From NCBI GenBank assembly GCA_024635655.1, contig JAGXIL010000050.1:1-64000 (forward strand): a stretch of DNA of 64,000 bases. Reading direction: 5' to 3'. The position numbers and the translations under genes were made by a program. Source of the DNA: Gillisia sp. GTDB taxonomy: Bacteria > Bacteroidota > Bacteroidia > Flavobacteriales > Flavobacteriaceae. Position 1 is the stretch's first letter. Each line of letters opens with the position of its first letter. A model generated the notes under the pieces. The model ran no database searches, was not told the origin of the DNA, and saw only the letters and a program-made list of their open reading frames with translations. Below are positions 37,983-49,192 of this stretch, piece after piece.

Positions 37983-38138
37983 TTGATTGGAAAACCTGCC
38001 TATATGGCCCCAGACAGTTATTTTACTTACAATTTTCGATTCCATTCCGGTACTGCCGGAACCTATTGGTATCCTTTCGCAAATGAAGTTTTCCGTCAAT
38101 TCAAGATCAGCCAATCGGGTCTAAGGGTATTTTGCAAT
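37983..38138 (+). pseudogene. multicopper oxidase remnant
   Basis: Open for 52 codons between stop codons at 37980 and 38139. The core reads YMAPDSYFTYNFRF then AGTYWYPF, which matches the strand around the type-3 copper site of multicopper oxidases (consensus PGxxxxYxF...AGTYWYHxH), with the copper-ligand His positions replaced by Pro and Ala. No start codon of the family and no rest of the enzyme. A degraded fragment rather than a gene. Confidence 0.6.
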
Positions 38139-38186
38139 TAAATTAAACCAATACCAATAAAAATGTAGGCCTCATCGAAGGTTTAG

Positions 38187-38270
38187 ACTTCATTGGAAGC
38201 TAAAGGACTTGACCTAAAAGGCAGGAAAGCTCTTGCTGTTCCATGTGATGTAAAAAAAGAAAAGAGAAGA
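38187..38270 (+). pseudogene. short-chain dehydrogenase remnant
   Basis: A short open stretch reads LEAKGLDLKGRKALAVPCDV then KKEK. The GRKALAVPCDV segment is the typical beta3 region of classical SDRs (the Asp of the CDV motif binds NAD(P)). It lacks the TGxxxGxG loop and the YxxxK site and is bounded by a stop codon. Recognition is by a short motif, so the call is tentative. Confidence 0.45.
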
Positions 38271-38288
38271 ATGGGATTGAAACAAAAA

Positions 38289-38314
38289 AATCAAAACCCG
38301 CCTGTAAAGGCGGG
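38289..38314 (-). terminator. rho-independent terminator of the BNR-repeat gene
   Basis: 6-bp stem CCCGCC (38297-38302) with GGCGGG (38309-38314) and loop TGTAAA; on the minus strand it is followed by TTTTGATTTTTTT. It lies 24 bp after the stop of the gene starting at 41572. A T run after the hairpin on the plus strand (38321-38326) makes it possibly bidirectional. Confidence 0.85.
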
Positions 38315-38338
38315 TCTCAATTTTTTAAATGCTAAAAG

Positions 38339-41300
38339 TTAATCAGGAATTTCCTGTCCTTCTATCCAGGGAGCCCCGGCAGATTGAAGTTGTTTTTCTA
38401 ATTCAGGGATTACCATTTGATTAATTTCCTTAATCTCTGCCGATATTCTATCCAGTTGTTTCTTTGCCCTCTCAAGTGCGGCTTTATGATTTGCTGTTGG
38501 GCCGTATGTTGAGTTTAATGCGGAAGATGCAATATATCCTGCGTCACGTGGGGTGGGATCAGATCTTTCTCCCACCTCTCCTTTAACCTCGTCACCGTTC
38601 AAAGCTTTATCCAGATCCCTCAATTGTTCTTTTGCCTCGTGCAGAGCAGTAAAAGTTTCATTGTTGAAATTCGGGGCCTTTTCCAACGCGCTCCTCATAG
38701 CATCTACTTTTTTTAGATTTCTTTGCAGTACGTTATTTGCTGCAGTTAATTTTTGTGCAAAGTTTTCGTCTTCCTTCCGGAATTCTTCGATTTCTTCATT
38801 TGAAGCTCCTTTTAATGCTCCTTCAGCTAATGAGATTACCTGAAAAACTTCCGGCTCTGCCAATTGCCTCATTGATCCGTTCTCATAAAGGTCAAGGCTA
38901 ACAGAGTACTCTCCTGTTGTAACCAGGTTGCCGGAACCTCCCCTGGAATCCTCAAGCATGATTCCACTCTTATCTGCATGATCAAGTTCCCAGTTCACGC
39001 GATTGAAACCTTGTTCATTTGTTCCTTTTACCCTGTTCACAACCTTGCCGTCCTTATCTCTTACTGTAAGATAGATACCTGGTATATCCTGCCTTACTTC
39101 CTGTTCCAATTGCTCCCAGCCAACAAAAGGGGTAGGTTCTTCCTGTTTGGTGAGTTCTTTTTCATTTTCCTGTCTCAGCTCTTTAGCCGATTTAAATTTT
39201 TCAGGTAAAAAATAAGTGAAAATTGCCCCGTAAGGAGGATTTTCAGCTGCATATTCAGTAGCGCCCTGTCCGTAAAGAGCATCTTTTTCAATGTATCTGT
39301 AAGCGGGCTTTACATCAAATAAACTTGGATCCCCATTGAGCATAGTAGGACTAAACTCCCTGATTGGACTCAGGTCATCCAGTATAAAAATACCTCTTCC
39401 AAAACTACCGCCTACCAAATCATCTTCCCGTCGCTGTATGGCGATATCCCTAAAAGAAATAATGGGTAAACCTCCTTTTAACTGGATCCAGTTATTTCCT
39501 CCGTTTTTAGTGAAATAAATTCCGTACTCTGTAGCTGCAAATAAAAGGTCCTTTTGTTTGTGGTCCTGTACGAGGCGCCAGGTAATGAGATTTTCCGGAA
39601 GATCACCATTCATGGTTTTCCAGCTTCTTCCTTTATCTGTACTTTTTAATAAATATGGTTTATAATCTCCGAACTTGTGGTTATCTAAAGCTGCATAAAC
39701 AGTGCCTGCATCAAATAGGTCGGCCCGTAGGTCATTTACAAATGCAGTGGCCGGGATTCCTGAAATTTTTCCTATTTCGGTTTTGTTCCAGGTTTTACCC
39801 CCGTCTTCACTTACCTGTATAATTCCATCATCGGTTCCTGCATACAATAATCCCTCCTGTTGTGGAGACTCTGCAAGAGAGGTGATCGTGTTGTAATTTG
39901 ACATGGCACCTACATCCCAGGGGTTGTCCCAACTTTGTTCCCCGCCCATAATAGGAAGCGAGAGGCGATCCTGGTCTCTTGTAAGATCGCTTGAAATGGC
40001 TGTCCATTCATCTCCCCGGTTCTCTGATCTCCAAACACGCTGAGAAGCGAAATATAAACGGGTGTGATTATGCGGACTTACCAAAATTGGAGCATCCCAG
40101 TTAAATCGCTCGTATGGTTCTCCTTCGACCGGTTGCGGCTGTATCAACACCTTTTCGCCAGTAGTTTGATCAATCCGGAACAACATACCCTGCTGAAATT
40201 CCCCATAGGTGATATCAGGATTTCCGGGCTCTATTGCGGACTGATGACCATCTGCACCCAAAGTTACCCACCAATCGGAATTTTTTATTCCGGATTCGCT
40301 CAGGGTGCGGGATGGCCCGCCATGGGATCCGTTATCCTGGGTGCCACCATAGATATTGTAAAATGGCTCTGAATCGTCTACCGCTATCTTATAATACTGG
40401 GTAATTGGAAGATTTCTCACATAACGCCAGGTTTTTGTATGATCAAAACTTTCGTAAAGACCACCATCTGTTCCAAAAAGAAGATAATTTGGATCAGACT
40501 TTTTAAAAGCCATGGCATGGCTGTCTACGTGTTTTGTTTCTTCATTCATGAAGCTGAATGTTTTTCCGTGATCCTCAGAAATCTGTACTGTATTGCTCAT
40601 CAAATACAATCTTCCTTCCTGGTGTGGGGAAGCAAAAAGTTCCTGATAATAGTGTGGGCCTGTACCTCCGGAAACTGCATCAGACATTTTAGTCCAGGAG
40701 GCACCTTTGTTTGAAGACATAAAAACTCCTCCTTTCTTTCGATCCAGCTCTATAGCCGCGTAAATAATATCAGGATCAAATGGTGAAATTGCCAGCCCTA
40801 TTTTTCCCAGGTTTGATTCGGGAATACCCTTGGTAAGTTCTTCCCAGGTTTCACCCCCATCTGTACTTTTGTGTATTCCGGAACCCGGGCCACCTCCCAT
40901 ATAAGCAGCTACATTCCTGTGTCTCTGCCAGGTTGCGGCATATAAAACGTCAGGATCTGATGGATCAATTTCAAGGGAAGTGGCTCCCGTCCATTCATTC
41001 CCACCTAGGGTTTTTTCCCAGTTCTTGCCTCCATCGCTGGATTTAAAAATTCCGCGTTCACCGCCTTTACTCCACAGAGGGCCCTCTGCGGCCACCCAGA
41101 TAATATCTGAATTTTCCGGATGCACGATTACTTTGGCAATATGTTCTGATTTCTGAAGTCCCATATTCTTCCATGTTTCTCCCTTGTCATAACTTACATA
41201 GACTCCATCTCCGTAAGCCACGTGTCTTCCGCCAACGTTTTCTCCGGTACCAACCCAAATGGTGCTGTTGTTATTAGGATCTATGGTTACAGAGCCTATG

Positions 41301-41572
41301 GAATAACTTCCCTGATCGTCAAAAACAGGTTTCCAGGTTGTTCCGGAATTCTCTGTTTTCCATACGCCTCCGGAGCCTACTGCTACATACCATAAATTTT
41401 CATCTTCAGGATCAATGGCTATATCTGCTATTCTGCCTGAAGTAAAGGCAGGGCCTATTTCTCTGAATTTGATTCCTTTAAAATTTTCTGATGTTAATTC
41501 TTGTGCCTGAACTGGCATTGAAATGATTAAAATAAAGAAGCTTAAAAACGCAAATAAAAAAGATGCTTTCAT
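38339..41572 (-). CDS. large exported BNR/VPS10-like beta-propeller protein
   Basis: 1077 residues with a signal peptide ending PVQAQ. Residues about 30-740 hold at least ten Asp-box units (SxDxGxxW type, e.g. SYDKGETW, SSDGGKNW, STDGGETW, SEDGGKTW) that fold as sialidase/sortilin-like propellers. The C-terminal 300 residues include an Ig-like strand region (NRVNWELDHADKSG) and a long helical part (KKVDAMRSALEKAPN). Annotated widely in Bacteroidota as WD40/YVTN/BNR-like glycosyl hydrolase; no catalytic residues could be assigned. Probably periplasmic or surface. Stand-alone. Confidence 0.85.
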   Translation of the reverse strand: MKASFLFAFLSFFILIISMPVQAQELTSENFKGIKFREIGPAFTSGRIADIAIDPEDENLWYVAVGSGGVWKTENSGTTWKPVFDDQGSYSIGSVTIDPNNNSTIWVGTGENVGGRHVAYGDGVYVSYDKGETWKNMGLQKSEHIAKVIVHPENSDIIWVAAEGPLWSKGGERGIFKSSDGGKNWEKTLGGNEWTGATSLEIDPSDPDVLYAATWQRHRNVAAYMGGGPGSGIHKSTDGGETWEELTKGIPESNLGKIGLAISPFDPDIIYAAIELDRKKGGVFMSSNKGASWTKMSDAVSGGTGPHYYQELFASPHQEGRLYLMSNTVQISEDHGKTFSFMNEETKHVDSHAMAFKKSDPNYLLFGTDGGLYESFDHTKTWRYVRNLPITQYYKIAVDDSEPFYNIYGGTQDNGSHGGPSRTLSESGIKNSDWWVTLGADGHQSAIEPGNPDITYGEFQQGMLFRIDQTTGEKVLIQPQPVEGEPYERFNWDAPILVSPHNHTRLYFASQRVWRSENRGDEWTAISSDLTRDQDRLSLPIMGGEQSWDNPWDVGAMSNYNTITSLAESPQQEGLLYAGTDDGIIQVSEDGGKTWNKTEIGKISGIPATAFVNDLRADLFDAGTVYAALDNHKFGDYKPYLLKSTDKGRSWKTMNGDLPENLITWRLVQDHKQKDLLFAATEYGIYFTKNGGNNWIQLKGGLPIISFRDIAIQRREDDLVGGSFGRGIFILDDLSPIREFSPTMLNGDPSLFDVKPAYRYIEKDALYGQGATEYAAENPPYGAIFTYFLPEKFKSAKELRQENEKELTKQEEPTPFVGWEQLEQEVRQDIPGIYLTVRDKDGKVVNRVKGTNEQGFNRVNWELDHADKSGIMLEDSRGGSGNLVTTGEYSVSLDLYENGSMRQLAEPEVFQVISLAEGALKGASNEEIEEFRKEDENFAQKLTAANNVLQRNLKKVDAMRSALEKAPNFNNETFTALHEAKEQLRDLDKALNGDEVKGEVGERSDPTPRDAGYIASSALNSTYGPTANHKAALERAKKQLDRISAEIKEINQMVIPELEKQLQSAGAPWIEGQEIPD

Positions 41573-41805
41573 TTCTCGTGGTTTAGATTATAAGTTGAAT
41601 TTAAGAGTTTTTTAAGAGAATATTGTGGATGCTTCTTATTTTTTCTTTATTCAATTTTGTCGCTCTGTTAAGCAAGCAAATCCAATTAAAATCCTGGGGC
41701 GGTAAAAAAGGAAATTTAAACCCATTAAAAAATCGCCGGAAGTTTTACTATGGATAAAAAACAACTTGGTTTCCGTATCTTTAAAAAAAATAAACGCTAT
41801 AGTGA

Positions 41806-43953
<2,148 letters not shown>

Positions 43954-43973
<20 letters not shown>

Positions 43974-45102
43974 TTTTGCCATAATTGGAGCCGGAGCAGC
44001 CGGACTGCATCTTGCACTTGCAATGCAGGAAGATAGTTTCTTCAGCAATAAAAAGATCCTGATCCTTGAAAAGGAGGAAAAGAATTGCAACGACAGAACC
44101 TGGTGTTTCTGGGAAACCGGAAAAGGCAAGTGGGAAAATATATTACGGCATTCCTGGAAGCAAGGCAGTATGTTTAATTCCCGGGAAGAGATCCCACTTG
44201 AAATGGGAAACTATTCCTACAAAATGGTTCGGGGACTGGATTTTTATAAGTACGCGATCAAGGAGATCCAAAAATCTGCAAATTTTCACTGGATTAAAGA
44301 TGAAGTTTTTGAAGTTACAAAAGGAAGTAGAGTAAAAATTACCGGAACTCAAGGAACTTACGAGGCTCTCCAGGTTTTCGACAGTCGAATACAACAGGAT
44401 TTCTTTGATACTGAAGATAAGTACAGCAGAGTCCTGCAGCATTTCAAAGGCTGGTTCATAGAAACCGAAACCGATATCTTTGATCCTGAAAAATTTACTA
44501 TGATGGATTTTAGGAAGACCTGGGAAAATACTACCAGTTTTACCTATGTCCTTCCTTTTACAAAAAGAAAAGCTTTAGTTGAGTTTACTTTTTTCACTCC
44601 GGAATTGGTGGAGAGCGAAGTATACGAAAGTATGCTTCGGGAGTATATTGAAGAGATTTTAAAACCCGGAAAATACCAGATCACTGAAAAAGAAGGAGGA
44701 GTGATCCCTATGTCTGATTATCCTTTTCACAAGGAAAACGACTGGCAGGTTATAAAAATTGGTACTGCCGGATCCTGGGTTAAGCCTTCCTCCGGTTACT
44801 CTTTTAAAAATGCTGAACGATATTCGCAGCAACTGATCTCAAATATTAAAAGTAATAAAATTCCTGCTGCAGGTATACCAAATAAAAAGTTTCGTTTCTA
44901 CGATTCTCTGTTCTTAGAGATCCTTCAGAACAAGAACTACCTGGGAAAAGAACTTTTTTCAGTGATGTATAAAAAAAATCCGGTTTGGAGGATCTTCAGG
45001 TTTCTTGACGAGGAAACTACTCTTAAAGAAGATATTAAAATGATGTCAGATTTCAATCCCCGGCCATTTATCAAAGCCATGGTAAAGGTAATTCGCAGGT
45101 GA
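43954..45102 (+). CDS. crtY: lycopene beta-cyclase
   Basis: 382 residues, FAD-binding Rossmann motif DFAIIGAGAAGLHLALAMQ (6-24) and the cyclase hallmark NDRTWCFWE (about 47-55), then TSFTYVLPFTKRKALVEFTFF and GVIPM. It makes the beta-ionone ring. With CrtD and CruF acting at the other end, the product would be monocyclic, as in myxol or saproxanthin. Overlaps cruF by 20 bp and ends the operon. Confidence 0.92.
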
Positions 45103-45134
45103 AATTTTTCTATTTAAGGAATTCTAATTTCCAA

Positions 45135-45857
45135 TTATTGGAATTCGAGAAGTTCAAATTCAGCCAGAGGATTGTTTCCGAACCACGTACCAATGGAACG
45201 GTAGGGCTGAAATCTCGAGAAAAGTTCTTCTTTATACCATTTCAACTCTCTCGTTTTTTTAATTGCCACCATGTGTCCCTGAGAATTATATGCGTAATTT
45301 TTCATTGCCTGCTCGTTTTCCCAAAGACTAAAAGTTGCCATTTGTATCACCGGAACTTCTCCAATTCCTTTAGTATAGATTAACCCTGCATTTTCCTTTA
45401 AAAGTTGCTGGGAAGCCGGCACATAGTTCCAGAATTTGTACAATTTTCCGGTTTTTATTGTTGCCCTGGTAATTACCGCCAGGTACGGGTTGAGAGGGTC
45501 GATTTCACCATGACTCAGAAAAGGGTTATTTCCGGACCATACCCCTACAGCACGAATATTTCTTAAATACAACCTCCAGTTCTCACTTGCCTGTTGTTTA
45601 TATTTTGCATAAACTCCACCGGTTCTGAAAAACAGGTTGGCCGCTTCTTCATTCTCCCATACCTGAAGCAGGGCGTAAACAGAAAAATCGGGTAATGGAT
45701 TAAAGCCGTCGCCTTTACCGCTGCCCATAAGTTTATAAAAAGTCTGCCCTTCAATCTTCTTTAAATCTTTATGAGCAAATTGCATCATTTTAAAAGCCCA
45801 GAATTTTGAGGAAAAATTTGTAAACCGAAAAAATGTTAATGTGGTAATTTGGTTCAT
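45135..45857 (-). CDS. crtA: spheroidene monooxygenase-like protein
   Basis: 240 residues. Characteristic CrtA features: FYKLMGSGKGDGF near residue 40-53, VYALLQVWENEEAANLFF, and the C-terminal ATFSLWENEQAMKNYAYNSQGH with RFQPYRSIGTWFGNNPL. CrtA adds a keto group at C2 of an acyclic carotenoid end. No signal peptide and no membrane helix. It converges with crtY, 32 bp apart, so belongs to the same locus although read from the other strand; its leader carries a perfect inverted repeat. The function in this pathway is inferred from family and place. Confidence 0.82.
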   Translation of the reverse strand: MNQITTLTFFRFTNFSSKFWAFKMMQFAHKDLKKIEGQTFYKLMGSGKGDGFNPLPDFSVYALLQVWENEEAANLFFRTGGVYAKYKQQASENWRLYLRNIRAVGVWSGNNPFLSHGEIDPLNPYLAVITRATIKTGKLYKFWNYVPASQQLLKENAGLIYTKGIGEVPVIQMATFSLWENEQAMKNYAYNSQGHMVAIKKTRELKWYKEELFSRFQPYRSIGTWFGNNPLAEFELLEFQ

Positions 45858-45870
45858 TGCAGGTCCTATT

Positions 45871-45897
45871 CTGGAACAGATTTTTTCTCTGTTCCAG
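45871..45897. promoter_or_regulatory. inverted repeat in the leader of the CrtA-like gene
   Basis: CTGGAACAG (45871-45879), nine nucleotides, CTGTTCCAG (45889-45897): perfect 9-bp arms, 13 bp upstream of the start codon at 45857. A TACCTTTA box (7 of 8 with TAnnTTTG) lies just before it at 45904-45911 on the minus strand. It may be an operator or an mRNA hairpin that hides the start. Confidence 0.5.
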
Positions 45898-46101
45898 GTG
45901 AGCTAAAGGTATTAAATATTGATAAAACTCTTCTTTCTTTATTAAATAACAAATTAAAGATCTAAGCAGTTTAAAAGATCTAAAAACTGTCTACTTTGAA
46001 GGCAAAACTTAGAATTTCTGTTCCCACTATTTCACTAATTCCCTCTTTTTTCTGGTAATCTATTTAAATGCCATAGATGCCGAATAGTCAAAAAAAGATC
46101 C

Positions 46102-46283
46102 TTGCTTGCATTTACGCAGCCCCTGCCAGGTGTTTACAGTATGGTATATTTTGAACCGGTAAATGGCGCTGTACATAAAGTTGCTTCCTCGGCAACGGAT
46201 TTCCTCACCGGGAGGCGCAATTTTCTCTGCTCATCTTTCCGGGATGGGATAATCCCGAACAAGGAGCATTATTTGGAAAATAA
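46102..46283 (+). pseudogene. berberine-type FAD-linked oxidase remnant, frameshifted
   Basis: Frame one reads MVYFEPVNGAVHKVASSATDF, then after the TTTT run at 46221-46224 another frame continues FSLLIFPGWDNPEQGALFGK and a stop. Together this matches the C-terminal part of BBE-like FAD oxidases (consensus GGAVxRVxxxATAFPHRxxxF then xxWxDPxxD). One lost T restores the reading. The FAD domain and substrate domain are absent. Confidence 0.6.
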
Positions 46284-46445
46284 TGAGCAGGACGGGCGGA
46301 AGAAAAGCGAAGTTTGAAAAATAATGACAAAATTTTATGTCGGCTGATCATAGATGGTAAGTAATATTTTTTTCTATAGCTATATATCAAGAATTTTGAT
46401 TTTCCTTTCTTATTGTAATAAAATGTGGTTTTTCCTGAACCGGAC

Positions 46446-46476
46446 TGTGCCTTTCTGGAATTTTACTGTATTTTAG
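46446..46476 (+). promoter_or_regulatory. candidate promoter of the receptor-channel gene
   Basis: TGTG at 46446-46449, a 19-nt spacer and TATTTTAG at 46469-46476, each one mismatch from TTTG and TAnnTTTG. The ATG at 46495 follows about 18 nt later, a short leader as common in the group. Confidence 0.35.
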
Positions 46477-46494
46477 GAAAAATTGGTTTTTCAA

Positions 46495-47565
46495 ATGAAA
46501 TTGTACCTGCGTTCTTTAGTCATTTTTCTCATCTTCACTGCTCAAATCTTTGCTCAGGATCCCATACCGGAAACTTTAGTGAAAGGAAAGCTGATTATAG
46601 GCCTCACGGAAACCCCTCCTTTTGTTATGGAGGAAAAGGGGAAAATTTTCGGCCTGAGTATTTCCTCCTGGGAGCTGGTAAATGAAGAAATGGGAATGGA
46701 GTATGAGTATATATTTTATCCCTCTCTTGTGGAGCTTTTAGCGGCAGTTGAAAGAGCAGAAGTAGATCTAAGTATCAATCCGGTTACCGTTACCCGCAGA
46801 AGGATGGAGCGAATGGATTTTTCTCAACCTTACTTCATTTCCCATACCGCAGTTGCAAAGAAAAATGAAACTATGATCTGGACATATCTCGCTAATATTC
46901 TTAGCTGGAATTTTATTTCAGCCATCCTTATTTTGTTGGGAATTATATTTTTATTCGGATTCCTGGTTTGGATCTTTGAGCGGAAAAAGAACAAAGAAGA
47001 ATTCGGAAGCGGGATCAAAGGAATTTTTCAGGGATTCTGGTGGAGCGCTGTTACTATGACCACTGTAGGTTACGGAGACAAATCGCCCATTACCCTTGGA
47101 GGCAGGTTCATAGGTTTGATCTGGATGTTTATGGCCATTATAATGATCTCGAGTTTAACAGCAGGAATTGCTTCTTCTTTAACGGTACAGAATATCTCCG
47201 ATGAAATTGTTTCAGTCCAGGATCTCAACAGGTTTGAAGTGATTACCGTTACCGGTTCCAGTGCCTTAGAGCTTCTTGATCAATATAATATTCAAAGCGA
47301 AGAGGTGGCCAATGCAAAAGAAGGTATAGCTATGATCAGAGAAAAGGACCAGGCTTTATTTATTTATGATGAACCTATATTGAAGTATCACATAGACAAC
47401 GAAGAACTTCAGGATGAGGTACAGATTCTTCAGCATACGTTAAAAAGGGATTATTACAGCTATAGTTTTCCTAAAAATTCCCCTCTGATTGAGCAAATAG
47501 ATCCTGTTCTTATTGCTGCTCTTAAAAGTATGGAGTGGAATAATTTGATCAGGGAATACAAGTAA
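46495..47565 (+). CDS. prokaryotic ionotropic glutamate receptor-like channel
   Basis: 356 residues from the ATG at 46495 (a TTG four codons earlier is possible). Signal peptide residues 1-21; S1 half of a periplasmic binding domain (28-125); membrane helix 1 (140-161); pore loop with filter Thr190-Val-Gly-Tyr-Gly194; membrane helix 2 (about 205-228); S2 half (234-345). This is the S1-M1-P-M2-S2 plan of GluR0. Arg103 in VTRRRMERMDFSQPY aligns with the Arg that holds the ligand alpha-carboxylate in iGluRs, and Asp in LFIYDEPIL with the S2 acidic residue for the amino group, so the ligand is probably an amino acid. The filter predicts K+ selectivity. Confidence 0.88.
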   Translation: MKLYLRSLVIFLIFTAQIFAQDPIPETLVKGKLIIGLTETPPFVMEEKGKIFGLSISSWELVNEEMGMEYEYIFYPSLVELLAAVERAEVDLSINPVTVTRRRMERMDFSQPYFISHTAVAKKNETMIWTYLANILSWNFISAILILLGIIFLFGFLVWIFERKKNKEEFGSGIKGIFQGFWWSAVTMTTVGYGDKSPITLGGRFIGLIWMFMAIIMISSLTAGIASSLTVQNISDEIVSVQDLNRFEVITVTGSSALELLDQYNIQSEEVANAKEGIAMIREKDQALFIYDEPILKYHIDNEELQDEVQILQHTLKRDYYSYSFPKNSPLIEQIDPVLIAALKSMEWNNLIREYK

Positions 47566-47636
47566 ACCAGGATTAAAATCACCTCTGCTAAAGCGAAATT
47601 AAATTTTTCAGAAGCTGCCCCGGGTTTTATATATTC

Positions 47637-48434
47637 TTAGATTTTCTGGTCCAGATATAAAAAACCTTCCGAATAGGTCCTGGCGTTTCCACTTATTAAT
47701 ACGCGGTCTCCTCTATCTTCACAGATCAAATTTCCACCTCTTTCAGAAATTTGTTTAGCTGTCATTTTGTTCTTCCCCAATTTTTGCCTCCAGTAGGGAA
47801 TAAGAGAACAATGAGCAGATCCCGTTACCGGGTCTTCAAATACTGAAGCTCCTGGAGTAAAGAACCGGGACACAAAATCAGCATCATTTCCTTTGGCGGT
47901 AAAGATAACTCCACCGGTACCTAATGCAAGATTATCAAAGTAGGCCCTGTCGATCTTTATATTCTTTACCTCCTCTTCAGAAGAAAATAGAAGCACAAAA
48001 TCCCTTGCCTTAAGAACCTCCTGTGGCTGAATATTGATCGCCTTACTAAGGTCGGATGGAAGGGAGGTGGCAACGGGTTCCCGGGATGGAAAGTTAAGGG
48101 TGTATTGAGAATTCACAACTACAACCTCAAGTTCTCCACTTAAAGTTTTAAAATTTATCTTATCCCCCTCATGATTTAGGATCGCCTTTATGGCATGTGC
48201 CGCTGCAAGAGTAGCGTGGCCACAGAGATCCATTTCTGTTTCCGGGGTGAACCATCTTAAGTGGAATTTTGAACCTTCTTTTATAAAAAATGCGGTTTCA
48301 GCCACCGCATTTTCTTTCGCAATTTTTAGCAGCAGATCATTTGGAAGCCATTCCTCAAGGGGAACAACACAGGCAGGATTTCCCGCGAATATTTTGTCTG
48401 TAAAAGCATCTACCTGAAATAAGGGAAGTTTCAT
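47637..48434 (-). CDS. PhzF-family isomerase
   Basis: 265 residues covering both halves of the diaminopimelate epimerase-like fold. The catalytic Glu46 is present in ENAVAETAFF, the DLCGHATLAAAHAI motif (about 70-83) and the FEDPVTGSAHCSLIPYW motif (about 205-219) are complete. Phenazine genes do not surround it; most stand-alone members are isomerases of unknown substrate. Convergent with the receptor-channel gene. Confidence 0.9.
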   Translation of the reverse strand: MKLPLFQVDAFTDKIFAGNPACVVPLEEWLPNDLLLKIAKENAVAETAFFIKEGSKFHLRWFTPETEMDLCGHATLAAAHAIKAILNHEGDKINFKTLSGELEVVVVNSQYTLNFPSREPVATSLPSDLSKAINIQPQEVLKARDFVLLFSSEEEVKNIKIDRAYFDNLALGTGGVIFTAKGNDADFVSRFFTPGASVFEDPVTGSAHCSLIPYWRQKLGKNKMTAKQISERGGNLICEDRGDRVLISGNARTYSEGFLYLDQKI

Positions 48435-48682
48435 TCTGTAAAATTTTCAGGAAGATAAGATTTTCGTTTTAGTGGAAAAAGAAAATTGTCAAAAATGGAA
48501 GTACAATTCAATCATCCTGTTTCTCCTCCTGAATTCATTTAATAGGAAGCATATATATAATGCAAAAACAACAACTAATCTCTCTTTAGGAGTTAAGTCA
48601 TTAGAAACAAGAAATAAAATTTCTTAAAAAATTTTATTTGCTACGGGAAATCTTTAATTTAAGTAAAGTAAAGAAAAGAGAT

Positions 48683-49084
48683 ATGGGAGTAGTTGAATTT
48701 ATTATCGTACTAATTATAGCCCTTGTGGTAGCAGGAATATTCTTTTACGGATTCAAACGTCGGGGGCCCTGGGGCACCTTTTGGGTTTTTCTTCTCATCC
48801 TTTTTCTAGCCGGTCTCGCGGGCAGATTATGGATCAATCCTTCAGATACTGAAAATTACGGGTATGCCTGGCTACCGGTAGTTTTCTGGGTCTTTGTGGT
48901 GGCAGCTTTAATAGGAATGGCATCAGGAGGGACCAGAGCCGAAGGTCAAGAAGCTGCAGGAGTAGATAAGGATAACACCGATGAAAACACTGCTGATGTG
49001 GAAACCGCTATTACATTTGGGATTTTCTTTTGGGTGCTGGTGACGGTGCTTTTAGTAGCCATTATTGTGGGTTTATTAACCTGA
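48683..49084 (+). CDS. small three-helix membrane protein, paralogue A
   Basis: 133 residues from the ATG at 48683 (an earlier start at 48638 adds a polar tail before the first helix). Three hydrophobic segments: about 3-22, 30-46, and 60-78, then a charged linker, and a fourth near 111-130. The motif FFYGFKRRGPWGTFWVFLLI followed by LFLAGLAGRLW is shared almost completely with the gene at 52771. No known domain. Stand-alone. Confidence 0.7.
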   Translation: MGVVEFIIVLIIALVVAGIFFYGFKRRGPWGTFWVFLLILFLAGLAGRLWINPSDTENYGYAWLPVVFWVFVVAALIGMASGGTRAEGQEAAGVDKDNTDENTADVETAITFGIFFWVLVTVLLVAIIVGLLT

Positions 49085-49192
49085 TCCTGATGAATTAGCC
49101 GATAATTGGTTCGGGAAAAATGTAAGCCTATAAAGCTAACGAGGTAATTTTTGAATAATTTCATATAAAAAAAATCCTTTCTAATTTTAAAT

